Shown here one piece after another: positions 32,601-42,600 of a stretch of 64,000 nucleotides of DNA. This stretch comes from Ananas comosus (lineage: Eukaryota; Streptophyta; Magnoliopsida; Poales; Bromeliaceae). The DNA lies in the NCBI RefSeq assembly GCF_001540865.1, contig NC_033632.1, forward strand, positions 6,301,228-6,365,227, given 5' to 3'. Under the pieces are notes generated by a model. That model ran no database searches. It was not told the origin of the DNA and was given only the letters and a program-made list of their open reading frames with translations. The position numbers were made by a program, and so were the translations under genes. The stretch's first letter is position 1. Each line of letters begins with the position of its first letter.

Positions 32601-35204
32601 CAATGAAGTGCATTGTCATTGCGTAACATGCATATTAACATTTGAATTATGGCCTCACTTATGGCATAAATTCCTAATTTAAAACCGCTAACTTTAGTCA
32701 AGCAACTAATAGACAATGTTGTTCATACTCGATCAAAATAACTAGTTGAACCTAGGTCTGACTCTTTAATGACTTGGTTTCTATAGAACGCAGAGTTCAA
32801 CCATCAAACCCAAATAAAATATCTAGCTTATAATAAACCAACCAATTATGACAACCAAAGATATGTTCTTGATTTTTAGAAAAACCTAGCAGTTTGTGGT
32901 CCAAAATCAAATTACTCATAAGTTTCTTAAAGGACTGATATTATTCTTTATTTCTCTCCTTTTTAGAACACCTCATGGTAATAATATTCAGAGAGTATTC
33001 TTCAATAAGTAAAATACTTTTAGAACTAACAACTCCTTCATAGTTCTACTTCATTTTATCATAAGGCATTCAAATAGACGGCTAACACTGTTAACATGAT
33101 TTGTTACACTGTTAACATAATTTATTAGGGTATATGAACTACCTAATAACCAAATTTTATGACTTTCTCAGCATCTCAACCTAAAGATCAAATGTTCTCA
33201 ATAGTGACAATTCTAACTGCTGACATTAGGAGTTTTCTCACCTAATGGTATAGAACAATCTAAATAAGTTGAATATATCGATAGGAAATTCTTTTTATAC
33301 TATACTAGATCCAGTAGCATTTGATTGGAATTGTATCTAGTTAGAGATCAAGACAGAGTGACTGACAACTCTCTGCTTTGGATTGAGGAGTTCTATCATC
33401 TATTCTTATAGTGTTCTTGGTTTCATACCACTTATTTTGTGTCCACTTGAATCATGAAGCTTAGTTACTAGAGAATTCAACCAGTCAGTGCCAATTGTTC
33501 ATTTAACGCCCCTCATAATCAAAAAATAAAGTGGAAGTATGAAGGCACTTGTAAAAGTAGTCTAGCTGAACCAATACTTATATTACATATATAATAATTT
33601 TTTTTTTCCAAAAAGCTAGTTCAACTAACAATTGTCTTTCAACCCCACCCCCCGCCCAAAAACAAAAAACAAAAAAAAAAACCAAGGTGAATACTAGTTC
33701 AATTTGATATCTAGCTTGGCTCTTAAAACATGGGAAGGTAGCCTTCTTTGCATACTACATTTGTAATTTCGTGCCAAAACAATGTGCTCCAATATATTAT
33801 AAATATTTTTTTCTAATGAAGCAATGATAAGATTAGTCTAAAATGCAGTTTACCCCTTAGAACATCGAGTTTTACACATAAACCCTTAAATAGGAATATA
33901 TAAATAGAAGATATAATGAATATATATTTAATGCATTACCTAATGATAGACGTAATGATCAAAGGTCAACACTAATAAAACTTGTGTTATGAATCATGTC
34001 AATCATATAGCAAAAGTCTGCTAGCATCGGCCCACTCGATGCAATTATTATATCATTTAGAAGGATAAAATAATTTTTTTTTCATTCTACTAGTTATGTG
34101 CAAAACACGATCCACTCTAGGGTAAACTGCATTTTAGCCAAAGAATTTTGTATCTATTTTTTTTTTATTTACCCAAGATTATCAAATCAAATGGGATTAA
34201 TCACTAGTCAATCCCTGCAAAACTTTTAAATAACTAAATAGTCCTACAAATTTTAAAAACCCTCATGTACCCTTACAAACTCCATTAACCTTAGAAATAC
34301 CCCTTGAACAGTCAAACTCCTAATATTTTAATTCAAAGGCTATTTTATTTTTTATATAGGTAAACCAAAGTTATCCCAATTCAATATTGTAGATCAATGA
34401 CATAAGATTCTCATCACCAATTTTAACACTCAATAAAACACATAAATGAGCCAACTTTTATGGACAAAAAAAAAAGAAGAAGAAAATCATTGAAGGAATT
34501 TGATATTTGAGCAATATATTGAAACAGGAATTTAAAGTAGGAAGCTCACTGCAGCATCAAATCTCTGAACAGCAGTTACTGGGAAATACCTCCCCTTCTC
34601 CAATCCACCCTAACAGGCAAAATAAAAATAAATAAAAATCCAAGCACCATAAGAAATCAAAAGCACGAAATTGAGAGCTTTTTCTACAGAGGGTTAGGGT
34701 TTCACCTGTGCGGTGAAGATAAGCATCCACGTCCTCCCCGGCGACTCCGAGCCGCCCAGGGTTTCGAAGAACCCCGACGGGTCCGCCTTCGCCTTCTTGA
34801 TCTCGGCCAGCGCGGCGAGCACCTGCGCCGCGGGGACACGCCGCGTCTTCGCCGCCGCCTTCAGCATCGCAACGCTCTCCGCCACGCCCTAGGGCGAAGA
34901 ACCGGATCAAGAGCACGGATTCGCAGGAGAAAAATTGGGGGATTTCGAAAACCCTACCGACCAGTTCTTCGGGGGAGGGGGAGGGGGACGGAGGAGTCAG
35001 TGGGGCCGGTTCCTTCTCGAGGGCTCCGATTCCTTCAGGGGACGCCGAGGCGGAGATCGATCGGCCAGGGCGATTAGGGTTAGGGTTAGAGTTTAGGGCT
35101 TTGGAGAGAGGAGGGATTGGGAGTGGGTGTAGGAGCTTCGGAGCGAGTTTAAGATGGGGAAGAGGAGGGAGAGATGAGGGAGAGAGGGAGAGGAAATGAG
35201 CCAT
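16460..35204 (-). CDS. Plastid-targeted, PAP/fibrillin-like protein with a 17.8 kb intron
   Basis: Exons are complement(34962-35204), (34706-34888), (34550-34609) and (16460-16741). All joins are phase 0, giving 255 residues. Exon 1 is a Ser/Pro-rich transit-peptide-like leader (MAHFLSLSPSSLPPLPHLKL) followed by a Pro/Ser linker. Exon 2 encodes an Ala/Lys-rich helix and ends WMLIFTAQ. Exon 3 reads GGLEKGRYFPVTAVQRFDAA. Exon 4 continues AKRIENGVYLGPIGYLTFEG and ends AFWCRCRRIT. The exon 3-exon 4 junction reproduces a continuous motif I recognise from a conserved plant chloroplast family. The closing FYVDEEIAVAQGRGG resembles the C-terminal strand of plastid lipid-associated (fibrillin) proteins, so a lipid-binding thylakoid or plastoglobule role is an inference. 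Exon 4 was found by this continuity on the far side of the transposon cluster. The exon 1 donor (GTCGGT) is the least certain boundary. A MULE-type MITE lies 95 bases upstream of the ATG. Confidence 0.82.
17350..17636. mobile_element. GA-ended MITE
   Basis: A GT run and GA tract at the left are followed by GCTAAGGTGCTTTTAG and CACCAAGGTGTTGGTGC. The right side mirrors this with GGCACCAAGGCCTTGATGC followed by a CT tract. Same family style as the other microsatellite-ended elements; its CT tract is shared with the next copy. Confidence 0.5.
17603..17736. mobile_element. Left half of a GA-ended MITE split by a Harbinger insertion
   Basis: A CT tract is followed by GAGTTGGGCTGAAATACTAT and TATCAAGTTTTTAACCCTTG. 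Its partner, at 31896-32070, reads inward from the right as GAGTTGGGCTAGAATACTAT and TATCAAGTTTTTAGCC. The two halves are therefore the inverted ends of one roughly 305-bp MITE, separated by 14.2 kb of inserted DNA. The last three bases (TTA) are the target duplication. Confidence 0.75.
18056..18800 (-). repeat. Three copies of a coding-like unit captured in the Harbinger element
   Basis: Units near 18056-18180, 18181-18275 and 18677-18800 are closely similar. On the minus strand each can read a unit of roughly 40 residues containing LVGVEPQ and FNRAY (for example SSMIGFVFNRAYAKG). Units 2 and 1 are read through in one frame; a partial unit lies at 18621-18672. I do not recognise the protein. 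The pattern fits an internally repeated host exon captured by the transposon, now without a usable start. Confidence 0.5.
18360..18535. repeat. Four copies of a palindromic GCGGT/ACCGC motif
   Basis: The motif GCGGTRAAYSATTCACCGC, mostly flanked by AAAA and TTTT, occurs four times in 175 bases. The first copy reads AAGCGGTGAATGGTTCACCG; the last is decayed to ACCACA. Each copy can form a short hairpin. It lies between unit 2 and unit 3 of the captured repeat. Confidence 0.85.
19526..22140. mobile_element. Solo LTR (Gypsy type likely), 2.6 kb
   Basis: The segment starts TGTAAGGAAGCG, ends GGGGCGTGACA and has a perfect 5-bp duplication TTTGA at 19521-19525 and 22141-22145. TG...CA ends plus a 5-bp duplication identify an LTR. 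No second copy and no gag or pol is found inside or beside it, so it is a solo LTR or a non-autonomous element without clear internal repeats. The GC-rich 3' part (GGCGGACAGG, GGTCCGCCCGG) is typical of long plant Gypsy LTRs. Frames in it are not genes. Confidence 0.72.
19690..19990. repeat. GACCGGTCCC repeat cluster in the solo LTR
   Basis: GACCGGTCCC, GACCGGTCTC or a close form recurs at least eight times in 300 bases, often preceded by CTCGGG or GGGGA. The core ACCGGT is palindromic. The cluster lies upstream of a purine-rich AAG/GAGA stretch at 20140-20240. Confidence 0.85.
22186..25836 (+). mobile_element. hAT transposon, nearly intact, 3651 bp
   Basis: The 8-bp duplication GTTCAGAT is perfect at 22178-22185 and 25837-25844. 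Terminal repeats CTATGATGCACAGATAC and CTATGTTGCACGGATAC agree at 15 of 17 positions. Both subterminal regions are packed with CGTATC/GATACG motifs, the expected sort of transposase-binding array. It encodes a two-exon transposase with one frameshift. It sits 37 bases from the solo LTR, inside the Harbinger element. Confidence 0.9.
23131..25429 (+). pseudogene. hAT transposase, BED zinc finger and dimerisation domain, one frameshift
   Basis: Exon 1 is 23131-24734 and exon 2 24831-25429, joined at LNPR. A Ser/Gly-rich start is followed by a BED-type finger (residues about 30-80, with CNFCKQ and a downstream H...C pair). The catalytic domain contains CDGWTDAQRRPLINF and VITDNAPVCKAAG, consistent with the first two acidic residues of hAT enzymes. 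Exon 2 encodes the C-terminal hAT dimerisation region (CCERNWSTYSFIH). The only break seen is in a run of seven T at 24928-24934: six T would keep the frame. The break may be genuine or a sequencing error, so this may be an active or recently active autonomous element. The start is the first ATG, after a GC-rich leader and a probable leader intron. Function: cut-and-paste transposition in the nucleus. Confidence 0.82.
26405..27576 (+). CDS. Harbinger accessory Myb/SANT-like protein, two exons
   Basis: Exons 26405-26761 and 26854-27576 join in phase 0 and give 359 residues without a stop. The N-terminal domain has the Myb/SANT-like pattern NWTDSLDSIMLAQM, then ALAWTRIVNAFNQK and NGWGWDYM with spaced tryptophans. 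The middle is Ser/Pro-rich and basic (KRAHSSPLPTRKHKQQ), likely a linker with nuclear localisation. The C-terminal half is a helical region (RLRMINGVTPERCLTALEAF). In PIF/Harbinger elements such a protein partners the transposase, bringing it to the nucleus and the ends. Unlike the transposase gene just downstream, it is still open. No host role is indicated. Confidence 0.78.
28138..29484 (+). pseudogene. PIF/Harbinger DDE transposase relic
   Basis: Pieces in order are: an acidic start (DDDFWDEVLLVMLEEGYEEF), a helix-turn-helix region (ILAETFQHSGETISRHFNNV), the first catalytic Asp in GAVDGTHLPVVV near 28745, the second in VDSGYANTDKF near 29037, and the Glu in AVEKAFGILKKRFKVL near 29190. 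Breaks: a 38-bp tandem duplication at 28205-28242/28243-28280 shifts the frame; an in-frame stop follows the first Asp block (HRKGFRI then stop near 28826); another stop lies near 29087. Introns at about 28652-28734 and 28951-29021 look normal. It ends naturally at 29484. Not functional. Confidence 0.82.
28205..28280. repeat. 38-bp tandem duplication in the transposase gene
   Basis: Two copies of a 38-base unit starting TCAATAGTAGCTTACATAAA differ at one base. As 38 is not a multiple of three, the second copy shifts the frame; the frame beyond the duplication resumes a family-like sequence. Confidence 0.92.
29636..31229. mobile_element. Harbinger-type non-autonomous element carrying a host gene fragment
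   Basis: The left end GGCCTGTTTGGCCTAGCTTT and the inverted right end GGGCCCGTTTGGTCTAGCTT are similar, and similarity continues inward for over 100 bases (repeated AAAATCACTTT blocks). TAA flanks both sides. The interior holds GC-rich coding-like sequence with an intron, unlike the AT-rich ends. This is the arrangement of Pack-type elements that capture host exons. It sits inside the larger Harbinger element, just after its transposase. Confidence 0.72.
30250..31024 (+). pseudogene. Captured fragment of a glycine-rich (RGG-like) protein gene
   Basis: One frame reads GYGYGGDYCRYKDGEGHDGR, then GYYVGENRGFRGGEGRR, a stop, and then a continuation with ERRNGGYG and AGEVVANVQTKNVGATSNNA. An AT-rich intron-like stretch follows (donor about 30561, acceptor about 30910), then ASEITDAPKDVEPEQSN and a stop near 31024. 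The composition resembles RNA-binding glycine-rich proteins, but I cannot name the parent. A stop and the lack of a complete start indicate a fragment. It may still be transcribed from the element's own GC-rich 5' region (30000-30180). Confidence 0.55.
31895..32150. repeat. Long near-perfect inverted repeat (hairpin)
   Basis: Arms 31895-31978 and 32067-32150 match over about 84 bases with roughly two differences, separated by an 88-base loop. They arise because two GA-ended MITE copies stand head to head sharing one CT tract. The left arm starts exactly at the right edge of the Harbinger insertion. Confidence 0.88.
31896..32070. mobile_element. Right half of the GA-ended MITE split by the Harbinger insertion
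   Basis: It begins with the TTA duplication and ends in a CT tract. Read inward from the CT tract it matches the left half at 17603-17736 (TTGGGCT-AATACTATT-ATAGTATTTG, then TATCAAGTTTTTA). Confidence 0.75.
32041..32266. mobile_element. Adjacent inverted GA-ended MITE
   Basis: It runs from the shared CT tract to GGTGCTATTAATAGTATTCC and a (TA)n run at 32248-32266. Its left part is the right arm of the hairpin. Non-coding. Confidence 0.6.
32267..33837. other. Intronic AT-rich sequence, nothing recognised
   Basis: This is part of the large intron of the plastid-protein gene. No coding stretch or clear element ends were seen, only short poly-A/T runs. Confidence 0.6.
33838..34137. mobile_element. 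MITE with CTAAAATGCAGTTTACCC ends
   Basis: The same 18 bases occur at both ends in opposite orientation (33838 onward; complement ending 34137). About 300 bp, AT-rich and non-coding. No convincing duplication was found at the flanks, so the superfamily is unclear. Confidence 0.6.
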
Positions 35205-35298
35205 TTTTGGGAGCTGTGAACTGGCGTGGAGCTTGCCCCTGTAGAAGAGCCGTTACAGTTGAGAGGATATTTTGGAGGGAGATAATTTATTTTTATTA

Positions 35299-35911
35299 GG
35301 GTAAACTTCAAATACCCCTGTGGTTTCATACATTCTCACTTTGATACCTGTGGTTTAAAGTGTACCAAGTTAATCCCTGTGGTTTCGCACTTTCTCACTT
35401 TAGTATCCTAAGATTTAAAGTGTATCAAGTTAGTACCTGTGGTTTCATTTTTGTATCAAGTTAGTACCATGTGATTTTATTTTTCTCTTTTATTATTCAT
35501 TTAACTTTTTTTTTCGTTAAATCAGTGATAAAGTTAAAACTAAAGGGTACTAAAGTGAATATTCGATAAACCTAAGTAAGATATCTGAAGTTTTTTATAT
35601 ATAATTTAACAAACTATTAACGGAGAAAAAAAAATCAGTGACAAAGTTAAAACTAAAGGGTACTAAAGTAAATATTCGATAAACCTAGATAGTGTATCTG
35701 AAGTTTTTTGTATATAATTTAACGAAATAGTAACAGAGGAGCCAACGAAAAGAAAAAAATGAAACCACAGAGTACTAAATTGATACACTTTAAACCACAG
35801 GGTACTAAAGTGAGAAAGTGTGAAACTATATGGTACTAAATTGATACACTTTAAATTATATGGTACTAAAGTGAAAAATGCGAAACCAAGAGGTGGTATT
35901 TGAAGTTTTTA
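35299..35911. mobile_element. MULE-type MITE 95 bp upstream of the plastid-protein ATG
   Basis: The left end GGGTAAACTTCAAATACCCC is mirrored at the right by GGTGGTATTTGAAGTTTT. Within each half, CTGTGGTTT and TACTAAAGTGA motifs repeat. A perfect 9-bp duplication TTTTTATTA occurs at 35290-35298 and 35912-35920, typical of Mutator-like elements. It is longer than its relatives because an internal block of about 105 bases is tandemly doubled (about 35521-35735). Confidence 0.8.
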
Positions 35912-35920
35912 TTTTTATTA

Positions 35921-36847
35921 TTATAAGCAAATATGTCTGTTGGTTTCCGTTTCACCCTTTTTATTTTATTGGTATTTTTAAAATTATCAAAATACCCTTC
36001 GCATCAATTATTTGCAAATTAATAAATGATAAATTTTAACCATATTTGAATGTTAAATTTAAATTTTCATTATAAAAGAAAGCTTTATATTCAAATTATA
36101 TACTCAAATTTACTACTAAAAATACTTTGAATTAAAAAGAACTAAGTTCTTTAAATTCACAGTTAACAAATTAAGTTCACATTTATAAATTTAAAATTTG
36201 ATTCAATTAATTTGATCATGAGCTTAATTTTTTAATTCAAAGAACTTTGGACGGTTAAACTTAATGTGAATAAAGTTTGAAATAAAATTTTAAATTTAAA
36301 TTTAGATTTTCAATTTTGATTTACAATTAAAATTTAGAATAGAATTAAACTTATAGATCAAAATCTTAAACTCATTTAGTTTAATTACATCTTTCTTAAA
36401 TTAGAAATCTAAAATTATTTCTTAGGGTACCTTACATAGAGTGGCTTTCTAAAAAAAAACATCGTATTGTTTTTAAATTATATAGTATTGGTGTATTTTT
36501 ATTTTTCAAAAATTTAATTAGCTTGTTGAGATTTACATAAAATAAATTTTATTTGCTTTTTATTAGAAAATTTTCATTAGCGCTCTCTCTCTCTCTCTCT
36601 CTCTCTCAGACTTACATAAAATAAATTTTATTTATTTTTATTAGAAAAATAACTATGGTGGTAAAAACTCTCAGCCTATCATTAAATTTAATAAATTATA
36701 GATTTGAAATTATAATTAAAAAATTAAATTCAAAATTTGAGTTTACAGTTGAATTTTATGTTAGAATTATAATCAAAGATTAGTGTTAGAATTTATGTTG
36801 AACATTTGTCGCTCCGCATGGTCATAATACATTGACTTGATAAACCT
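35921..36847. other. AT-rich spacer with short repeats
   Basis: No gene is seen. TTTACATAAAATAAATTTTA occurs twice (about 36530 and 36611) on either side of a CT microsatellite at 36583-36608. Confidence 0.6.
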
Positions 36848-37176
36848 CTATTCTTTTTTCATTATCAATAAGACTTGCATGAAAGGCGCGAGCTGCTTTC
36901 CGGGGGCCTTTCCCCCACGCTTTCGCCGCTCTCCGCCCTTACCCGTACGCGGCGCCGGCCCGCCCGCCCCCCCCGCCCCCCCCCCCTGCCCCCCCCCCCA
37001 CTCTGCCTTTTCGTAGCCACGACGCCACTCGCTGCTTCCTTCCCTCGGGGCAAGCACAGCCGCGTTCTTCCGTTACGACGCGGGGCGTTGGGGCCCCCCC
37101 TCGGCGTCCTCTTTCGCTCCTCTTACCGCCTCTCCGTCGATTTGGGCGCCTCTCCGCCTGTCTGGTCGCCCTGTTG

Positions 37177-37537
37177 CCGTTCCCGTCCGGACGGATCTCC
37201 GCCCTTCTCTCGCCCTGTTTGCTGTTCCCATCCGCGGATTCTCCGCGCTTCTGTCGCCTTTGCCTGTCCCGTCCGACGGATCTCCTGCCCTTTCGTCTGC
37301 CCCTGTTTGCCATGGTCCGGGGTCGACGGATCTGGCCGTTCCTCTCGCCCTGTTGCCTTTCCCGTCCGACGGATCTCCGCCTTCTCTCGCCCTGTTGCCT
37401 GTCCCATCCGACGGATCTCCGCCTTCTTCGTCCTGTTGCCTGTCCCGTCCGACATCCCGTCCGCCTTCTGCCGTACTCTCCGCCTTCTCTCGCCTTGTTG
37501 CCTGTCTCGTCCGACATCCCATCCGCCTTCTCCCGTC
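37177..37537. repeat. GC-rich minisatellite, about 42-bp unit, about eight copies
   Basis: Units have the form CGTCCGACGGATCTCCGCC followed by TTCTCTCGCCCTGTTGCCTG, with variants. Long open frames on both strands here come from the repeat and the high GC content, not from genes. A preceding GC-rich stretch (36880-37170) includes C-runs. Confidence 0.85.
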
Positions 37538-37540
37538 TGA

Positions 37541-38460
37541 TAAGCATGGCACTCGCGGGCTCTTCCTCGTTGTCTCTTCTGCTTTACCTCTCTCTAGCTA
37601 CTATAAATACTAAACGGTTTGACATTTTTTTTTCCCGTCTTTTTCTCTAATCTCCCCTGATTTTTATCCCCTGTTTTTGATCGCTGTTGTTTCGTCGTTC
37701 TTGCCTTGTGGTGCGCGCAGGTGCGAAGGGGTGCGGGCAAGCGAGCGGAGAAGGGCGCGTGCGGGAGCGGCGCGCGGGAGCGAGCCGGGGCGCGAGCGTG
37801 CGCCCGGAGCGGGTCGGTCGCAGAGGGCAGCAGGTGCAAGCACGGGCGTGCGAGGGCGCGAGCGGGTGCCGGGCGTGGTTCGCTCGCAGGGGGCAGCACG
37901 TGCGGGCGCGGCGCAGGCGGGCAGCTCTCCCTCTCCCTCTTCCCCCACCTATCTCCGGAGAAACATCGAGTTAACAAACAACTGAGAGTGATTGTTTTTA
38001 GTGTCACCCTTTCCTCATTCTCTGTCTCTTGCACTCCAAGTGTTTGATGAATTGCCTCTGCAGTGGTGAAGTTGCTTTGGTCTGAGCTTATTATCTGGAG
38101 GATTATGGCTTTATCTTTCATAGCCGAATCGGTGGCGTCGGCGATCATCAAGGCGTGCCCGGCGGCTAGCGGCATGCAGGAAAATCCTCCTAAATTTGGA
38201 GAAATTCAGAAGCTGGGTAATCAAAAACCTCGAAATTACTACGTAAATGGATCGATCAGGGATCAAGCACTTCCTTCGATCTCTTCTCCACATTCGATTG
38301 CGGCCTTGATGGGAGCTTCACACGTAGAAGTGTTTGCTTCTATACAGAGAGGTCGCGTCGGAGAAGAATGAGCACGGGTGTGTATTTGATATGTTAGTTA
38401 ATTGGCGTAGGAAGTGGTGGCATTTGAAATTTTATTTTGTTCACCAAAATTAATGAAGAA
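37541..38460. other. GC-rich block with a TATA-like box and short frame, function unknown
   Basis: CTATAAATACTAAACGG at about 37600 resembles a TATA box. A GC-rich segment follows (37715-37930), with a possible intron start near 37719, and then a frame at 38106-38371 (MALSFIAESVASAIIKACPA...). I do not recognise it. It could be the promoter and leader of a long non-coding or retroelement transcript, or a captured host exon. Confidence 0.3.
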
Positions 38461-38993
38461 AGATGAATGCTTTTTTTTCTAAATATGTTCGGTCGGTCTA
38501 TATGACTAAGCTGCAGCGTCTGTATGTATATTAACAAAGTAATGATTTGCATGTTGATATCATGAATAAGCTACTATATCTGAAGCTTTCGATCTTTAAA
38601 TTATCATATTGTGATTATTTGAAACATATTAGTGGATGGAGTAACAAATTAAGATAAGATGATTGCCCCCGCATATTTGGGCTTTCATTGAAAAGGCATG
38701 GAAGTCAAAAAAGAACCCATGTTATTCCCACACATATATAAATTTGGGTATAGCATATCAACTATTAATCAATAGTACCATATATACTGCCACAGATATT
38801 CCCTAGCATTTAGCAACTATTTCACTCAATCTGTTTGGATCTTTTTGATGCTTCTTAATTTAGGGAAAGCTTGTTGGGTTTTGCTCTAGGGGTTTCGTGC
38901 AGTATGCGTTGCTGGTAAAGATGGGGAATTTATATGTGTTTTATTTAATGTTGTAGCAATTGCAGCAATGTGTGAGAGATTGAGAAAGATTTG

Positions 38994-39693
38994 ATGATGG
39001 AGAATGCGGATGAAGCAGGGGATGATCAGGGATCAGGTTGGTTTGAAGTGAAAAAGGTATTATTGCTTCTAATTAAATTTGATATTTTTATTTAATTTGA
39101 TATCTGAGGAGGGTTATGTTTGATATAACAAATCTCTTTCCTACATAATGCCACTTTGCTTCAAATTAGACCTACATTGTTTGCATTATTCATGAGGAAT
39201 TCTATAATTAAAGAGCAAAACTGAGAAAAAAAAAAAAACCGTGTCATATAAGCAAGTCAAGAATTTCATGACACTTCTTTCTCTTGTCAAGTATCCATTA
39301 AATCTAGATGTCGTAGTTCAACTTCTATGTGACAGTGCTAAATGATAAATTGTGACTTAAAGAGCTAACCTATGCATTGCGACGAATGACCTATCATTGT
39401 ACTTTTTTCTGCAGAAACACAGAAGCAGCTCAAAGCTCTCAATACAAAAGGCTTCTGGGGCAATGTTTTGTCTATTGTTGGTTACTTTGCTTGCACCTGA
39501 ATGTGATAAGAATTTGAAATTCCCCGAGACTTTTGTCTTCCCTGCTTTCCTCACTTTGGATGGCTTACGTCGTCAGCAACCAGTTGTTCTCATTTGTGCT
39601 AAGAATAGTTCCGGCGTGTGCATGGTTTCTAGCTCGGTCAGCACTACTAATCAGGAAGGCTTCGCTGCCAATCTAATAATGCTAGATCACTAG
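38994..39693 (+). pseudogene. N-terminal fragment of a SCAPER-like gene
   Basis: Exon 38994-39056 reads MMENADEAGDDQGSGWFEVK and ends at AAAAAG/GTATTA. The next exon opens after TTTTCTGCAG at 39415 and reads KHRSSSKLSIQK. This matches the N-terminus I associate with plant proteins related to SCAPER (S-phase cyclin A-associated protein in the ER). Soon after, the sequence turns into unrelated residues and stops at 39693. No further exons of such a large protein were found downstream, so this is a truncated duplicate or transposed fragment. Confidence 0.5.
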
Positions 39694-42600
39694 GGGAGTG
39701 TGAGCAAAATTTATTTATTTATTTCCATACCTACTCATGTTTGCTGCTCCTCTTCACTTTTCTCTTCTTTGTAAACATTGGTTTCATGTTTTTTTAAGCT
39801 ATTGGGATTTCCCCAAACTGCATCTTTGGCTTTGATTTGTCAAATATGTGTTTTCACCTTGCTTTTACCTGCATTCGATTTTTTTTTCCCTTTTTGTTTC
39901 AACATCCTTTGAAGACTTAGTTATTTTACATCATTGTTTCAAGGTTTTCTACAGATAAAACTCTGTTCTTTTGCTTTTCCTTCAGCCTGATTTTCGAAAC
40001 AAAAAAATTATATGCCGTGGAATCCGCAAGTCCCTTTTTTGGTTTCTACAGGTTCCCTATGTCTTCCTGCTGGCTGTCGACTCTTTGTTGTTCTTCATAG
40101 CTGTGTCCTGTGTAGTTTATAATAATGTTTTGTCCTTTGTGGGGGTACTTTGCTTTCGCCTCTTTTTGTCCCATACTATGATTACCTTCCCTTGAATGTT
40201 AGATGACTGCGACAATTGAGCTTTCGCCTGTTGTTGTCCCATACTATGCTGACCTTCCCTTGAATGTGAAATAATTGCGATAATTGAGAGGGGCCCGGGC
40301 CTTCTTGGCTGGTGGTTAGAGCACTTTGGATGGCCTGCATCATAGGCAACCGGTGGCTACTTAATTTATTTGAAATTTAAGTTGATACCTTTGTTTTAAA
40401 TTAAGAAACTTCTATATACTCAATGCATGAGGTGGCTTGGATTTGCCGATGGTAGTTGGTACAACAATGTGCTGATATTTAGTTGTACTGAAAATTGCGA
40501 TTTCTACCTTTTGGGCAACATAATCCTTGGGCAATCAACTGTGATTTAGTGTTATGATGTTGTTCAAATTTTGATGTACACATGTGATTCTAACCTACTG
40601 ATTCAAAATTTGCCAATAATTCTCTTATTTGTATTCTTTACGTGATTGGTTGTCTGATTATTTGTGCGAAAGCAGTTTTACAAATGTTTCTTTGTATCCA
40701 AATCAGGTATTCGTACCTTTGTTTGGGATTAAATGTAGTAGCTTGGGATAGTCAGTTTTACAGATAATTGGTTGTACTCAAATATGCTATTCTTGTCTTT
40801 GTTTGGGATTAAATGTGGTAGCTTTGCATGGACTCGACTGCTTCGATACATTGCTGTTTTACTAATAATACTTTGTTTCCTTTATTTCTTTCTGTTTCTT
40901 GCTATTTTCTATCTCTTCTTTGAGGCGATGATGATAAAGAAGAGAAAAACGTGGAAAATGATGGCTTCGAACAAGCGGAAGTTTGGACAGTCTATTCATA
41001 GGCAACCACTTCCTATTGTTCTTATACTTGGTCTTTGCACACATGTTCCTCCTACGGTAATGTATTGCTCCTATTACTTTCCTATGCTTATGAGCATTTT
41101 TGAGCCTTCCTTTTTAGTTTTTTCGTGAAGACTGCTTAAATTTTTTTTATTTTTTTTCCGAGACATTATGTTAGAATTAANAAATTAAATAAATGATGGA
41201 TATAATTTTCGTTCTTTTTTTCAATTCTAGGTAATTATTCTAGATAAATAATTGTCATTAAATATTTTTATGATATGGATTATTTAATTAACTGATTTTT
41301 TATTTTTTTTCCCTATATAAGAAGCCTTTGTTGCCATGACCAATGATATCAGTTAGCTCTTAAATTTGAACATAAAAAACAAAAGAGGAGAAGATACTAA
41401 GAGTACTTTGGCGATTGGAGGTGGAAAAAATTTGCTACGGGTATTTTCGTCTTGGATTGATCTCTTCCTACAAATACTGAAGAGTAAGTTTATTCTCATC
41501 TGTAATTATTTTTACCATCTGCTTTATTCTTTTATTTTTAAATTTTACTATTATTTTTTCATATTTTTTATAAAATTAAAAATTAATTTGTTGCATATCT
41601 TTGTTGATTTTGATGAGAATTATCAATATAGTTGTAAAAGTGAAGTGCAGTAAATTATAATTTCTATTTGAGTTCATTATATTATAAATAACAAAAAAAT
41701 AACCTAATATCTGTCTATTTTTTCTAAAGTCTTTTTAATAAAAATTGAAAAATTTAAGTAGACTTCAAAACTTATATGTTACAAATTTTCACTTAATTTC
41801 TGATCGTTGAATAAACTCCTATTAGAATCTACCAATTTTTAAAATTCTATATAACTTTTGCCGCAAGGTTTTAAAAAAAGAAAATAAAATACTACATATT
41901 TTTTATTTTATAATGTACTCAATCCTGTGAATATTCAAAAAACTAGTGATGTGACCATTCAGTTGGCAGCAATTAGAGAAAAAGAAGTTCAAAATTTTTT
42001 TGTGTTATAGAACATTTTCTATGTAGGAATACACATAATATATATCGTCCTCATGTTATATTATAATTATTATGTATTTTTTTTTTATTTGAAAGAATAA
42101 TTTAAAAATATACTCATATATTTCTGAAATTGAATTGGTTTTCTTCAATGAATTCTGATTCTATAATTTTCTCAATTTCATTTAGAGGATGTTCAAGAAA
42201 TTGCTCAAAATTTGAAAGACTCTCTTTAAGAAAATAAAGATGTTCCTAATGTGGATCTTAGCAAGTCAACGATTTCTTTTCTTCACAAACGAAAAGTGTT
42301 CATTGATGACGAAGATGAATAATATTTTATATGCTTATTTTTGTAATAAGATTTAAAGAGAATTCCATAATTTGGTGAAACTCTTATATATTTAATTATT
42401 GGAAAGTTGCTTTACCATGCGATGTTCAACTCTTTTAGTTTAATTTGATAATTAAATATACCTTTTTAATTAAAATTTGTAAAATATAAAAATATGCACT
42501 TATAATAATAAATTATGTCTTTCTTTTAATCATTTTTACTTATTATCTTCTTAACTATTTTTTTTCTTTAATTTTTTTTATTTGAATTTTGGAACTTATA

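Noticed and set aside
36875..37650. Several overlapping long frames on both strands
   Set aside because: They come from a GC-rich minisatellite with few stop codons; no domain or consistent codon pattern is seen.
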